Shown: positions 38,163 through 49,777, counted from the first letter of the stretch. The stretch: 62,313 bases of DNA from Methylophilaceae bacterium (GCA_028823485.1 JAPKBG010000012.1:1-62313); one strand, 5' to 3'. Notes: generated by a model not told the origin, from the sequence alone. Translations and numbers: made by a program.

Positions 38163-38783
38163 TTACTCACCAACCACATCAACACCATCAGGCATCTTAA
38201 ATAAGAAAGTTTCTACGGATAAAACTGGGTTGCGTTCAACATTCGTAAACGTAATGGTGGTTGTATGCTTAAAACTATCAACCATTTCCATATAGCGTAA
38301 TTCACCACCTTTAAAACCGATATAGATACGTTCAAAACCACCATCTTCTACATTAGGCAATGCTTGCACCCACTCAATACCATTACCAAAAGCTGGACGT
38401 TCAATGTTTTTTAAGGTGAAATTCTCCTCGACACCTTGACCGCCCGCTAGCAATGCAGCTGGTGTCATGCCGAGCGTTTGATTTAAGGTGCGAACAGTGA
38501 CTTGTTCCAGCTCAGTATCCAGCAGAAAAACCTCTTTACCATCACTCACAATTTGCTGTTCATAAGGTTTGTTGTAATCCCATCTAAACTTATTGGGCCT
38601 ATCCAGCTGCATTTTTCCTTCGACTTCTTGCACCATATTGCCTTGAGCATCTTTCACCTCTTGATGAAAGGCCGCGCGCATGGAGTTAGTATCACGATAA
38701 AATACTTGCAATGCAGACACCCCATCCGCTAATACTTGCATTGAAACTAAAAGCCCTAATATCAAGCTTACCAATTTATTCAT
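38163..38783 (-). CDS. lolA: Periplasmic lipoprotein carrier LolA
   Basis: About 206 residues from ATG 38783; a GTG at 38795 would add four residues, but the signal peptide MNKLVSLILGLLVSMQVLADG starts cleanly at the ATG. LolA ferries lipoproteins from LolCDE to the outer membrane. Family marks: DTNSMRAAFHQEV, a beta-rich half-barrel with RPNKFRWDYNKPYEQQIVSDG, and VTVRTLNQTLGMTPAALLAG. It lies between ftsK (19 bases) and rarA on the same strand. Confidence 0.94.
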   Translation of the reverse strand: MNKLVSLILGLLVSMQVLADGVSALQVFYRDTNSMRAAFHQEVKDAQGNMVQEVEGKMQLDRPNKFRWDYNKPYEQQIVSDGKEVFLLDTELEQVTVRTLNQTLGMTPAALLAGGQGVEENFTLKNIERPAFGNGIEWVQALPNVEDGGFERIYIGFKGGELRYMEMVDSFKHTTTITFTNVERNPVLSVETFLFKMPDGVDVVGE

Positions 38784-38802
38784 ATTATCTTTCACTATCC
38801 TT

Positions 38803-41145
38803 TTATTTTAACTGGTCTTCTGCTTTAACCAGCACCTCACGACTGCCATTGGTTTGCATTTCTGAAACCAGGCCAGCGCGTTCCATATCTTCAATCAACC
38901 TTGCTGCGCGGTTATAACCAATCCGTAATTGACGTTGAACCGATGAAATCGATGCGCGACGTGTTTTTAATACAAGTGCCACGGCCCCATCATACAATTC
39001 ATCTTTCTCACCGCTACCTTCACTGTACTCGCCAGCTTCACCGCCGCCTTCCGTTTCGTTAGTTAAGATGCCTTCAATATAATTTGGTTTACCTTGCGCT
39101 TTAAGATGGTTCACAACAGCATGCACTTCTTTATCACTGACAAATGCACCATGAATCCGTTGCGGATACCCTGAGCCAGGTGGCATGTACAACATATCAC
39201 CCTGTCCTAGTAACGCTTCAGCGCCCATTTGGTCTAATATGGTACGAGAATCAATTTTGCTCGACACTTGGAATGAGATACGGGTTGGCACATTCGCTTT
39301 GATTAAACCAGTAATCACATCCACTGAAGGTCGCTGCGTTGCCAACACCAAATGAATACCACAAGCACGTGCTTTCTGTGCTAAACGCGCGATTAACTCT
39401 TCCACTTTCTTGCCGACTACCATCATCATGTCAGCCAGCTCATCAATCACCACGACGATTGTTGGCAGCTCTTCTAATGGCTCCGGCTCATCTGGCGTTA
39501 AGCTAAATGGATGTGGAATTGACTCACCTGCTTTAGCTGCATCTTTAATCTTTTGGTTATAGCCTGCTAAGTTACGCACACCAAGCGCAGACATGAATTT
39601 ATAGCGGCGTTCCATCTCTGCGACACACCAATTCAATGCATTACCTGCTTGGCGCATATCAGTCACCACAGGTGCTAATAGATGTGGAATACCTTCATAA
39701 ACTGAAAGCTCTAGCATTTTCGGATCAATCAAAATCATGCGTACTTGGCTGGCATCAGCTTTATACAATAAACTCAGAATCAAAGCATTAATCGCAACCG
39801 ACTTACCAGAACCGGTCGTACCCGCCACTAATACATGTGGCATTTTGGCTAAGTCAGCCACCACAGGTAACCCAGCAATATCTTTACCTAAGACAATCGC
39901 TAGCGGTGAATTCATATCCGCATAAACTTTGCTGCCCATAATCTCAGTCAAAAACACAATCTGGCGGTTAGGATTTGGAATTTCCAAGCCCATATAACTT
40001 TTACCGGGAATGGTCTCAACCACGCGCACACTTAGAACTGATAGCGCACGCGCCAAATCTTTTGATAAGTTGCTGATTTGACTTCCTTTAACACCAGGCG
40101 CAGGCTCTAATTCATAACGCGTAATGACAGGGCCTGGTTGGGCAGAAATCACTTTCACTTCGATACCAAAATCGACCAGTTTACGTTCTATTAAACGTGA
40201 GATAAATTCCAAGGTCTCATCAGATGGCAACTCAACACTACTATTCGCTTCATCTAATAAATGCAATGGTGGTAATCGGTCATCATCAGATGCAAAAAGA
40301 GAGACTTGTTTTTCTTTCTGTCCCCGCTCGCTTTTCACAATTTGTGTTTTTGCAGACTTGATTTCTACCGGCACTCTATCTTCGGTCCGTTTACGTTCAC
40401 TCTGTACAAAGTCAGCACGCTCTTGCTCAACGACTTTACCGACTTTACGGTCTTGCCAATCATGATATTTCGCTTGAGCCCATTCAGATAGCGCAATCAG
40501 TGTAGCACCAAACTTCTCAGTCATCATGATCCAAGACCAACCTGTAAATAAGCTAAATCCAACCGAAAATAACAATAACAACACCATTGCAGAACCAGCA
40601 TAGCCAAATAGTCTGCGTAAACCACCATCAACTGAAACACCGATAATCCCGCCTGCAGCATCTGGCAGACTGGCTGGTAAGCTAACGATATGCCCTGCTT
40701 CCAATGCGCTAGATGCGGCAAGCAACAAACCAAAACCAACCATATTATAGGCTAAGAATGGCCGCTCTTTTTCTTCGGCATCAATTTGTTGGTAAGTGAG
40801 CCAAATCGTAAACAAGGTCAGCACCACCAACCACCAAGCAGAAAAGCCAAATAGGTTTAACAAGACATCAGACAGCACTGCACCGACCTTACCACCTGCA
40901 TTTTCAATCACCGAGCCATCACTGCTCATATAAAACCATGAAGGATCTTGCGGATGGTAAGTCATCAGAATAACGGCCAAAAATAGACCAACTAATAACA
41001 AAAATAACCACAGCGCTTCACGTACCAGCATCATATGGTGTAGTTGCTTTTCGCTTTTAGGCCTCTCTTCTATCGCTGTCGCGGTCTTTGTTGCAGCAGA
41101 TTTTTTCTTAGAAAACAATTCTGTTATCACCCTAACGTTATTCAT
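38803..41145 (-). CDS. ftsK: DNA translocase FtsK
   Basis: A 780-residue FtsK/SpoIIIE protein for chromosome segregation at the septum. Four membrane helices lie within residues ~40-220, then a short linker, the alpha-beta motor with Walker [18 protein letters not shown] and Walker [15 protein letters not shown], and the winged-helix gamma domain ([38 protein letters not shown]) that reads KOPS sites. The linker is far shorter than in E. coli (1329 residues), which is usual in betaproteobacteria. It is the first gene of the ftsK-lolA-rarA-serS operon, divergent from trxB as in enterics. Confidence 0.97.
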   Translation of the reverse strand: MNNVRVITELFSKKKSAATKTATAIEERPKSEKQLHHMMLVREALWLFLLLVGLFLAVILMTYHPQDPSWFYMSSDGSVIENAGGKVGAVLSDVLLNLFGFSAWWLVVLTLFTIWLTYQQIDAEEKERPFLAYNMVGFGLLLAASSALEAGHIVSLPASLPDAAGGIIGVSVDGGLRRLFGYAGSAMVLLLLFSVGFSLFTGWSWIMMTEKFGATLIALSEWAQAKYHDWQDRKVGKVVEQERADFVQSERKRTEDRVPVEIKSAKTQIVKSERGQKEKQVSLFASDDDRLPPLHLLDEANSSVELPSDETLEFISRLIERKLVDFGIEVKVISAQPGPVITRYELEPAPGVKGSQISNLSKDLARALSVLSVRVVETIPGKSYMGLEIPNPNRQIVFLTEIMGSKVYADMNSPLAIVLGKDIAGLPVVADLAKMPHVLVAGTTGSGKSVAINALILSLLYKADASQVRMILIDPKMLELSVYEGIPHLLAPVVTDMRQAGNALNWCVAEMERRYKFMSALGVRNLAGYNQKIKDAAKAGESIPHPFSLTPDEPEPLEELPTIVVVIDELADMMMVVGKKVEELIARLAQKARACGIHLVLATQRPSVDVITGLIKANVPTRISFQVSSKIDSRTILDQMGAEALLGQGDMLYMPPGSGYPQRIHGAFVSDKEVHAVVNHLKAQGKPNYIEGILTNETEGGGEAGEYSEGSGEKDELYDGAVALVLKTRRASISSVQRQLRIGYNRAARLIEDMERAGLVSEMQTNGSREVLVKAEDQLK

Positions 41146-41265
41146 TTTAGTAATGCAATGATTATAGCAAAACCCACTTCGTTTGAGCGTGTCTTATTTG
41201 AACATATCTTAATTTAAACTAGCTCAGCAATTAACGCTTTGTTACAAAGTTTATGCAAGCCGCCC

Positions 41266-42274
<1,009 letters not shown>

Positions 42275-42301
42275 TACCAATAAAATAAGTCGACTAAAAA
42301 G

Positions 42302-42335
42302 CGCTCCACGTAGTCATGCGTTCGGAGCGTTTTTT
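42302..42335 (+). terminator. Rho-independent terminator of trxB
   Basis: CGCTCC (42302-42307) pairs with GGAGCG (42324-42329), with an inner ACG/CGT pairing, followed by six T residues and preceded by an A run. Confidence 0.75.
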
Positions 42336-42531
42336 ATATGTCACTAGGTTTTGTGCCCAAAGCCAAATGTGCCATAATGCCGACTTCTTGGGATTCGGAA
42401 CACAGAATCCACATCATCAAAGTGTTACAAAAAAATATAAGCTATTGAAAACGCATTGATTGTCTAAAATAGCCATCAAAAAGTGATTTGAATTGAAAGT
42501 GTTTGAATTGACAGTTTTTATTAGGAACTTT

Positions 42532-44052
42532 ATGCTTGATTACAGCAACCACGAAATTAAAACGAATTTACTCAGCGGCTTAACCGTTGCTTTAGCTATG
42601 GTGCCTGAGGCGATTGCTTTTGCACTGATTGCGCATGTGTCGCCACTAACTGGCCTTTATGCTGCGTTTATGATTTGCCTCATCACTTCTGTCATGGGTG
42701 GTCGCCCAGGCATGATTTCTGGTGCAACAGGTGCGTTAGCGGTCGTGATGGTTGCACTCGTTGTACAGCACGGTGTGGAGTATTTATTCGCGACCATCGT
42801 ACTCATGGGTTTATTCCAGATGTTATTTGGTGTGGCGAAGCTCGGTAAATTCATCCGCATGGTGCCTCACCCTGTGATGCTCGGTTTTGTGAATGGCTTA
42901 GCGATGGTTATTTTCCTCGCACAATTTGGTCATTTCAAAACGACTGCTGCTGATGGGGCTACACAGTGGATGAATAGCGATGCACTAATCATCATGGCAG
43001 CTTTAATCGTACTGACGATGGCTATTATTTACTTGCTTCCTAAGTTAACCAAAGCGATTCCATCAACATTAGCGGCTATCCTAGTCGTTTCTATTGGTGT
43101 GATTGCCTTAGGTGTAGACACTAAAACCGTGGGTGACTTAGGCTCGATTGCAGGCGGTTTACCTACGTTCCATTTACCAGCAGTACCTTTGAACTTAGAA
43201 ACACTTTACATCATCTTGCCTTACTCATTGATTCTAGCCGCAGTTGGTTTGATTGAAACACTACTAACGCTTAACTTAATTGACGACATGACTGAAACAC
43301 GAGGCATGCCAAACCGTGAATCGCTTGCGCAAGGCTTTGCAAACATCGCGACCGGTTTATTTGGTGGTATGGGTGGTTGTGCCATGATTGGTCAAAGTAT
43401 GATCAACATTAACAACGGTGCGCTTAAACGCCTTTCTGGTATTGCGACGGCAGCGTTCTTACTTTCATTTATCTTATTTGCTTCCAAGTGGATTGAGATG
43501 ATTCCATTGGCTGCGCTGATCGGTGTCATGTTTGTTGTCGCTGAAAAAACCTTTGAATGGGGTAGTTTCCGCCTATTTGGCAAAGTGCCTAGAGCTGATA
43601 TTTTTGTTGGTATTTTAGTGGCTATGATTACTGTTTTTGCTGACTTAGCGATTGCGGTGATTGTGGGTGTGATTTTCTCTGCCCTCGCCTTTGCTTGGGA
43701 ACATGCAAAAGACATCCGTGCCAGTGCTTCTATTGATGAATCTGGTACAAAAACATATGTGCTCAATGGTTCACTCTTTTTTGCTTCGATTTCAGCGTTC
43801 CAAGGTTTATTTCAGGCTAAGGATGACCCGAACGATGTAGTGATCGATTTCAAAGATGCCAAAGTAGTTGACCACTCAGCATTAGAAGCCATTGATGCAT
43901 TGGCTGCTAAATATACCGCCGCAGGCAAAACCTTGCATTTAAAACATCTAAGTCCAGACTGTGTCGAGATTTTAGGCAATGCAAAAGGCATGGTAGAAGT
44001 GAACTTGTTGGAAGATCCAACTTACCATATCGCGGATAATAAACTCGGTTAA
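42532..44052 (+). CDS. SulP-family anion transporter with STAS domain
   Basis: About 506 residues from ATG 42532, chosen because AGGAAC lies just upstream and MLDYSNHEIKTNLLSGLTVAL is a natural family start; a TTG at 42493 would add 13 residues. The protein has 10-12 membrane helices, with the SulP opening LSGLTVALAMVPEAIAFALIA, and a C-terminal STAS domain (VVIDFKDAKVVDHSALEAIDAL). SulP members carry sulfate, bicarbonate or other anions; this branch resembles predicted sulfate/bicarbonate carriers but the substrate cannot be read from sequence. A hairpin follows the stop. Confidence 0.88.
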   Translation: MLDYSNHEIKTNLLSGLTVALAMVPEAIAFALIAHVSPLTGLYAAFMICLITSVMGGRPGMISGATGALAVVMVALVVQHGVEYLFATIVLMGLFQMLFGVAKLGKFIRMVPHPVMLGFVNGLAMVIFLAQFGHFKTTAADGATQWMNSDALIIMAALIVLTMAIIYLLPKLTKAIPSTLAAILVVSIGVIALGVDTKTVGDLGSIAGGLPTFHLPAVPLNLETLYIILPYSLILAAVGLIETLLTLNLIDDMTETRGMPNRESLAQGFANIATGLFGGMGGCAMIGQSMININNGALKRLSGIATAAFLLSFILFASKWIEMIPLAALIGVMFVVAEKTFEWGSFRLFGKVPRADIFVGILVAMITVFADLAIAVIVGVIFSALAFAWEHAKDIRASASIDESGTKTYVLNGSLFFASISAFQGLFQAKDDPNDVVIDFKDAKVVDHSALEAIDALAAKYTAAGKTLHLKHLSPDCVEILGNAKGMVEVNLLEDPTYHIADNKLG

Positions 44053-44053
44053 C

Positions 44054-44082
44054 GCCTAGTAATTTTGAACTAGGCAGGTTTT
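44054..44082 (+). terminator. Hairpin after the SulP gene
   Basis: Perfect 7-bp stem GCCTAGT/ACTAGGC (44054-44060 and 44069-44075) with an 8-base loop, followed by a short T-rich stretch. It lies directly after the SulP stop. Confidence 0.55.
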
Positions 44083-44099
44083 ACCATATCATAATCAAC

Positions 44100-44912
44100 A
44101 TGAGTATGAACGATAACGCATATGATGAGCTAAATCTGTTTAAACAAGCAGTTGAAGATGTTCGTCCAATCAAATCAGACCGCGTGACGCATCAGCCACT
44201 CAATAAGCCTCAGCCTATCCCTAGGCTAGTTTCGAGAGATGAGTGCCAAGCGCTCGTCAACGCTGATTCCAACGATATTCTCAAACAAGAACTATTTGAA
44301 CGAGAGTCATCCGAAATAGCCGCATATAAAACTAATGCTGACGAAGGTCAGCGCTACCTCATCAACACCATGAGCATGCGTGGTGATACGGATGGTGAAC
44401 TCAATCTATTTAAACAAGCCGTTACCAATGTGCGTCCGCTTAAATCCAACGGTGCTGTTCAACACCCAATCAAAAAACCAAAACCGACGCCTGAGCAATT
44501 TAACCGAGACGAACACCAAGCCCTCATCGACTCACTTAGCGACCACTACATTCCATCGTATGAGTTGGAAACTGGTGAAGAGCTGCTCTATGTACGTGAT
44601 GGCCACTCCCCTGTTATTTTAAGCAAGCTAAGACGCGGGCATTGGGTCGTTCAAGAGCATATCGACTTACACGGCTTAGTCAGCGATGAAGCGCGCGCCT
44701 ATGTTTCCGAGTTCATATCTGACTGTAAAAAGCGGGGTATCCGCTGTGTGCGTATTGTGCATGGAAAAGGCTTAGGTTCGTATAATAAAGAACCCATACT
44801 AAAGAATAAAGTACGTGGCTGGCTGATGCAAAAGGATGAGGTCATCGCTTATGCGCAAGCAAAACAAGAGGATGGTGGTAGTGGTGCTGTGGTTGTATTG
44901 CTAAAAGCTTAA
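44100..44912 (+). CDS. Smr-domain protein with a duplicated N-terminal segment
   Basis: A 270-residue protein whose C-terminal third is an Smr domain: HIDLHGLVSDEARAYV around residues 187-202 (LDLHG-type motif) and IVHGKGLGS at 219-227. Smr domains bind or nick nucleic acids; small proteobacterial members include the SmrA/SmrB ribosome-rescue nucleases. The first 142 residues hold two copies of the same segment, residues 1-52 and 91-142, at an exact spacing of 90 residues (both start MSM and contain ELNLFKQAV, VRP, and RDExQAL). The usual family length is near 180, so the second MSM (ATG 44370) would give a normal-sized protein. Confidence 0.88.
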   Translation: MSMNDNAYDELNLFKQAVEDVRPIKSDRVTHQPLNKPQPIPRLVSRDECQALVNADSNDILKQELFERESSEIAAYKTNADEGQRYLINTMSMRGDTDGELNLFKQAVTNVRPLKSNGAVQHPIKKPKPTPEQFNRDEHQALIDSLSDHYIPSYELETGEELLYVRDGHSPVILSKLRRGHWVVQEHIDLHGLVSDEARAYVSEFISDCKKRGIRCVRIVHGKGLGSYNKEPILKNKVRGWLMQKDEVIAYAQAKQEDGGSGAVVVLLKA

Positions 44913-45001
44913 ACCAAGCTCTCAACCCGTATTACCATTAAAGCACAGCCACACTAATCTTTATTCAAAAATTGATTAAATGCTTGCTACTGGTCCTGCA
45001 T

Positions 45002-45529
45002 TTACAAGGTAAAAATCTCTTCATTTTTTGTTAAATGCTGTATCACTAGAGCGCCTTGCAAGAAAATTAAAAAGCGTTCTGACCATAGCTTAGCTTCATG
45101 GCTATTCATGCCAATCTTTTGCACTAACTTCTCTAACGCGTATAAGAGTGTATTGTAAATTGTACTAAGCACTTGCTTCAAATCAGGTGCTACATCGCCT
45201 AAACTCAGCACATTGAGTAAACAGCTTTTAGCACCATCAGCATAAAACGCTTGCAGCGTCGTGATAATCTGTTTAAAGCGCTCTTCTGGCGCGATGGCTT
45301 TATTAAGCAAAGGCATAATGCCGCCTTGCTGGATTTGTGTTTGCATATAAGTCGCAACCGTTTTTGCCATACCGGCTTTACCTTTAGGAAAGTGGTGATA
45401 AAGACTGGATTTTTTAAGACCTGCCACTTTTGATAATAAGGTGATGGTCGTGCCATCATAGCCATGTTTTCTAAAGGTCTCAAAAACTGCTATGGTTAAT
45501 ACGTTACCTTCGATGATGAGTTGAGCCAT
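45002..45529 (-). CDS. TetR/AcrR-family transcriptional regulator
   Basis: A 175-residue repressor. The N-terminal helix-turn-helix is visible as FRKHGYDGTTITLLSKVAGLKKSSLYHHFPKGKAGM, followed by an all-helical ligand domain with CLLNVLSLGD (the TetR_C-type pocket seen in YxaF/LmrA-like members). A palindrome CGAACGTTCG lies 55 bases upstream of its start, a likely autoregulatory operator. No obvious efflux or reductase target is divergently placed; the ABC exporter upstream is on the same strand and ends before the operator. Confidence 0.9.
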   Translation of the reverse strand: MAQLIIEGNVLTIAVFETFRKHGYDGTTITLLSKVAGLKKSSLYHHFPKGKAGMAKTVATYMQTQIQQGGIMPLLNKAIAPEERFKQIITTLQAFYADGAKSCLLNVLSLGDVAPDLKQVLSTIYNTLLYALEKLVQKIGMNSHEAKLWSERFLIFLQGALVIQHLTKNEEIFTL

Positions 45530-45580
45530 TCAGAACTTTCTACTAAATGTTTATATGTTTAAGATCACTTCTCAAAACAA

Positions 45581-45597
45581 TACCGAACGTTCGTTAT
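45581..45597. promoter_or_regulatory. Probable TetR-family operator
   Basis: TACCGAACGTTCGTTAT is a near-perfect palindrome with core CGAACGTTCG (45584-45593), typical of TetR-family sites, between the TetR gene and the end of the ABC exporter gene. Confidence 0.6.
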
Positions 45598-45634
45598 ACT
45601 GCCAATTGAGTAAAGACAGGAAATAGCATGCTTA

Positions 45635-47470
45635 TTATTCGCCTAAAAAACCACCACTTTGGTGTGCCCAGAAGCTGGCATAAAGCCCTTTTTTAGCAAG
45701 CAAAACTTGGTGACTGCCCTCTTCGACGATGCTACCCTCTTCTAATACAATCAACCTATCCATGGCGGCAATTGTGGATAAGCGGTGGGCAATTGCGACC
45801 ACGGTTTTACCTTGCATCAAGTTGTATAGACTTTCCTGAATCACGGCTTCTACTTCACTATCTAACGCGCTAGTTGCCTCGTCTAATAACAAGATAGGTG
45901 CGTCTTTGAGCATCACACGTGCAATGGCAACACGCTGCCGTTGTCCGCCAGATAATTTCACACCGCGCTCACCAACATGGGCATCGTAGCCTTGCCGGCC
46001 TTTGGCATCGCGTAATTGCAGAATGAAGTCGTGTGCTTCAGCGCGTTTAGCGGCGGCAATCATGTCAGCATCGGACGCATCAGGACGGCCGTATAGAATA
46101 TTGTCGCGTACACTTCTGTGCAATAAAGACGTATCTTGCGTCACCATGCCGATGCGTTCACGCAGGCTGTTCTGTGTCACAGCTTGTACGTTTTGACCGT
46201 CAATCAAAATCTCGCCTTGCTGAACTTCATAAAAGCGCAGTAGTAAATTAACCATTGTTGATTTTCCCGCGCCAGAACGCCCGACCAAACCGACTTTTTC
46301 ACCTGATTGAATATCTAGCTGAAAGTTCTCTAATACTTGCTTTTGCTTAGGGTAAGCAAAGTTGACTTGATTAAACTGTACATGGCCTTGATTTACTTGC
46401 AATGGTCGTGCATTTGGCTCATCGACAATGCTATGCGGCATGGCTAAGGTATTAATGCCGTCTTGTACCGTGCCGATTTGCTCATACAAGGTTGTCAATT
46501 CCCACATCACCCAATGTGAAATTCCATTTAAGCGTAAACACATGGCCGCAATCGCTGCAATGCCTCCGACGCTCATTTGACCTTGTGTCCATAACCATAA
46601 ACCAAAGCCACCGCTGGTGATAATGAGCACCATATTCAATAAATGGTTGATAGCGCCAAGCGTGCTGACTAAGCGCATTTGCTTGTGCACCGTACCTAAA
46701 AACTCAGTCATCGCACCTTGTGCATAATCAGCTTCACGTCCTGCATGTGAGAACAACTTCACTGTGCTGATATTGGTATAAGCATCGGTAATGCGCCCTG
46801 TCATCAATGACCGCGCATCAGCTTGCTGTTGTGAGACTTTGCTCAACCTAGGGACAAAGTAAGTCAGCGCACTACCGTACAGTGTGAGCCATGTTAAAAA
46901 AGGAATGATAATCAATGGGTTAAAGCTGCCAATAATAGCAATCATGGTGACAAAGTAGATAGTCACAAACACCATGATTTCCGATACGATAAACCACACA
47001 TCACGCACCGCTAATGCGGTTTGCATGACTTTCGCTGATACGCGGCCCGCGAACTCATCTTGGTAAAAGCTCATACTTTGTTGCAACATTAAACGGTGGA
47101 AATTCCAACGCATACGCATAGGAAAATTACCTGCCAGCGCTTGATGCTTGAGTAGCAATTGCAGGCCAATCATAAAGATGCTGGAAAGCAGAATAACGGC
47201 CAATACGATTAAAGTCTGTTGTTCCAAGCCCCAAAACAAAGCCGGTGGCGTGTCACCTAGCCAGTCAACGACGCGGCCCATCATGGCAAATAGCAACGCT
47301 TCAAAAACGCCCAATAACGCAGTGAGTATGGTCATGCCCAATAAAAACGGTCGCATACCAGCCGTACACGTCCAGACAAAGGTCCAAAAATACTTTGGTG
47401 GTGCTTGAATAGCATCCTTAGGAAAAGGATTAACCAGTTGCTCAAATTTAGAAAACAAGCGAGGGAACAT
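45635..47470 (-). CDS. ABC exporter, fused membrane and ATPase domains
   Basis: About 611 residues from ATG 47470, which leaves 5 bases after the ispF stop; an upstream start at 47497 would overlap ispF. Six membrane helices occupy residues ~30-330, followed by an ATPase domain with Walker A GLVGRSGAGKSTMVNLLLRF, Q-loop VTQDTSLLHRSV, signature VKLSGGQRQRVAIARVML and Walker B PILLLDEATSALDSE. It is of the MsbA/multidrug-lipid exporter class, working as a dimer. Substrate unknown. It follows ispD-ispF closely and may share their transcript. Confidence 0.92.
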   Translation of the reverse strand: MFPRLFSKFEQLVNPFPKDAIQAPPKYFWTFVWTCTAGMRPFLLGMTILTALLGVFEALLFAMMGRVVDWLGDTPPALFWGLEQQTLIVLAVILLSSIFMIGLQLLLKHQALAGNFPMRMRWNFHRLMLQQSMSFYQDEFAGRVSAKVMQTALAVRDVWFIVSEIMVFVTIYFVTMIAIIGSFNPLIIIPFLTWLTLYGSALTYFVPRLSKVSQQQADARSLMTGRITDAYTNISTVKLFSHAGREADYAQGAMTEFLGTVHKQMRLVSTLGAINHLLNMVLIITSGGFGLWLWTQGQMSVGGIAAIAAMCLRLNGISHWVMWELTTLYEQIGTVQDGINTLAMPHSIVDEPNARPLQVNQGHVQFNQVNFAYPKQKQVLENFQLDIQSGEKVGLVGRSGAGKSTMVNLLLRFYEVQQGEILIDGQNVQAVTQNSLRERIGMVTQDTSLLHRSVRDNILYGRPDASDADMIAAAKRAEAHDFILQLRDAKGRQGYDAHVGERGVKLSGGQRQRVAIARVMLKDAPILLLDEATSALDSEVEAVIQESLYNLMQGKTVVAIAHRLSTIAAMDRLIVLEEGSIVEEGSHQVLLAKKGLYASFWAHQSGGFLGE

Positions 47471-47475
47471 AGAGA

Positions 47476-47949
47476 CTACTGTTTCACAATAAGACAAACG
47501 GCTTCAGCAGCAATACCTTCACCACGGCCAGTAAAACCTAGCTTTTCAGTGGTAGTGGCTTTGATATTGATTTGATCAATAGCAACGCCACAATCTTGCG
47601 CAATATTGGCGCACATTTGCGCCGTATGTGGGCTGAGTTTAGGCACTTCGCAAATAACAGTGGCATCGATATTGCCAATCACATAAGCCTTCCTTGCAAG
47701 CAAACTCACCACCTCTGTTAATAGCGTGCGGGAATCAATACCCTTGTAGCGATCATCCGTAGGCGAAAAATGTTTGCCAATATCGCCTAAAGCGGCAGCG
47801 CCTAATAGCGCGTCGCAAATCGCATGTAGCAAGACATCCGCATCAGAATGTCCATCTAAGCCTTTATCATGTGCGATAGTGACGCCACCAATAATACATG
47901 GGCGACCTTCCACTAATCGATGTACATCAAAACCTTGCCCTATACGCAT
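47476..47949 (-). CDS. ispF: 2-C-methyl-D-erythritol 2,4-cyclodiphosphate synthase
   Basis: A 157-residue IspF of the non-mevalonate isoprenoid pathway. Metal ligands Asp8, His10 (GFDVHRL) and His42 ([21 protein letters not shown]) are present, as is the C-terminal [16 protein letters not shown]. The start overlaps the ispD stop by one base (TAATG), so the two enzymes are translationally coupled. Confidence 0.98.
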   Translation of the reverse strand: MRIGQGFDVHRLVEGRPCIIGGVTIAHDKGLDGHSDADVLLHAICDALLGAAALGDIGKHFSPTDDRYKGIDSRTLLTEVVSLLARKAYVIGNIDATVICEVPKLSPHTAQMCANIAQDCGVAIDQINIKATTTEKLGFTGRGEGIAAEAVCLIVKQ

Positions 47950-48650
47950 TACCCTTGTTCCTCTGTTTGTTTAGCAGTGTGTTCGAATATCATTTCTAAT
48001 AAAGCCAAATCTGCTGGATAAGTTACTTTTAAATTGCGTAATTCACCATGTACCAGCTTAGGACTAAAGCCTAAGGCCTCCACCGCTTCCGCTTCATCGG
48101 TTGGCAAACCATCATACCCAGTCAATGCTTGTTTTAGCATCGCATAATGAAACATTTGCGGCGTTTGTGCTTGCCATAAATTTTGTCTGGAAACTGTTTG
48201 ATTAACCACATTCATTTCATTAGATTTTTTAATCGTATCCGCCACTGGCAGTGCTAACAAGCCACCAACGTCATCTCCTACCAACGTCTCAAGCAAACGA
48301 TCAAGCGCATCATGTGTCAAGCCTGGCCTTGCCGCATCATGCACAAGTACCCAATCATCAGCATCAACATGCATCATCTCTAAGGTGTTCAGCACCGTCT
48401 CACAACGGCTTTCACCACCCGTATAGTGTATGTGTAAGCGGCTATCTTCTTTCAGTGCTAAATTATTCCAGAACTTATCTTCTGAGCTAAGAGCTAAGTG
48501 AATGCTGGCAATGCGAGGGTGCGTAAAAAAGGTTTGAATAATATGCGCAATAATTGGCTTGCCTGCAAGAGGCAAATACTGCTTTGGCAACACATTTTCC
48601 ATCCGCGTGCCAATACCTGCCGCAGGAATAATTACATGGAATCTCGTCAT
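47949..48650 (-). CDS. ispD: 2-C-methyl-D-erythritol 4-phosphate cytidylyltransferase
   Basis: A 233-residue IspD that makes CDP-methylerythritol, two steps before IspF. Motifs: [20 protein letters not shown] (CTP binding), [25 protein letters not shown] and TPQMF. It heads an ispD-ispF(-ABC exporter) run on the minus strand. Confidence 0.98.
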   Translation of the reverse strand: MTRFHVIIPAAGIGTRMENVLPKQYLPLAGKPIIAHIIQTFFTHPRIASIHLALSSEDKFWNNLALKEDSRLHIHYTGGESRCETVLNTLEMMHVDADDWVLVHDAARPGLTHDALDRLLETLVGDDVGGLLALPVADTIKKSNEMNVVNQTVSRQNLWQAQTPQMFHYAMLKQALTGYDGLPTDEAEAVEALGFSPKLVHGELRNLKVTYPADLALLEMIFEHTAKQTEEQG

Positions 48651-48791
48651 ACGCCAAGTTTAGCATGATGGAATAACTGATTGGTAGAATCGTCAAATAT
48701 AAGCAATCTTTAACACGCACTCAGTGATTTAGTCATTTAGTGTAGAATAATAATAAAAATAAATAAGATTTAAGCGAAAAAATTAAACAGC

Positions 48792-49777
48792 ATGTTAGAA
48801 ACAAACCTCCCAGCAGTGCTAAATAAAATTATTTTTCTCACCCGCAAAAGAGATTCTGACACGCTGGAATCACCCTTGTCGCAAATGTTACTAACACTAG
48901 CCAGTGTTAGTAACACGGCGCTATACAGCGCGAGCAATATTACCAGAGCTAAACACGCCATTTCCAACAGTCAAGCGCAACCTGAAAACGAAGTACTTCC
49001 GAAAAGCATTGTAAATGCATTGTTTGAGTGTCTAACAATGGCAAAGATATCAACAGTGCTCTTGAAAAATGAAAAAAAATTAATGCTACTCCCATTAATG
49101 TGCTCAAAACAAAAACCACAAGCAATCATTACTGTAGAAGAAGCAAGCCATGCATAGAATCATAGTTTAATGCTGCAAATTTTATCTATTTATCATAACT
49201 TTATGTCTCTCATCCACGAGAGTGAGCGCGACATATTAATAGATTTACTCAATAGAAAAACACTTGACCTTAAAATCAAAGACATCATTATCGGTTTGAA
49301 AAATCATGTACAAAACCAAACTGATGCGCATTCCTACTTAGCTACTTTTGATCTAGACCATTTCAAACAGGTGAACGACGCACAAGGCCACTTAATCGGC
49401 GATGAGGTGCTATTACTATTCTCACAACAGATGCATAAAATCTTTAGAGATAAAGATTATTATTCAGGTTTGATGGTGAAGAGTTCGTTGGCATATTTCA
49501 GTGTACTGATGACGATACGATCACTCATATATTAGGCCGTTTCCGAGAAACCATTGCGGCATTCGATTTCCCACAAGTTGGACTAGTCACCCTCAGTTTT
49601 GGCTGAGCTAAAGTTGACGCCTTTGATCTTTCTTCTAAAATAATCGATCGTGCTGATCTCTCGCTATACTGCGCAAAACATCATGGTAGAAACCAAATAT
49701 GTTAGCATGCACAATTAATCGCTTCTGGTGCTTTGGAAAAGAAAGAGTCGAGCAGCGGAGAGGTTGAGCTTTTTTAA
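48792..49777 (+). pseudogene. Dead diguanylate cyclase (GGDEF) gene
   Basis: One former gene of about 328 codons. The first part (MLETNLPAVLNKIIFLTRKR…) is cut by TAG at 49155-49157; the same frame resumes with SLIHESERDILIDLLNRKTLDLK and the GGDEF domain start (YLATFDLDHFKQVNDAQGHLIGDEVL). Near 49455-49465 the frame shifts, giving FRFDGEEFVGIFQC, where the active-site loop is DGEEF rather than GG(D/E)EF. TGA 49604-49606 and TAG 49703-49705 interrupt the rest (TLSFG*AKVDAFD, HHGRNQIC*HAQLIASG), which ends at TAA 49775-49777. Three nonsense changes and one frameshift make loss of function certain. Confidence 0.88.
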
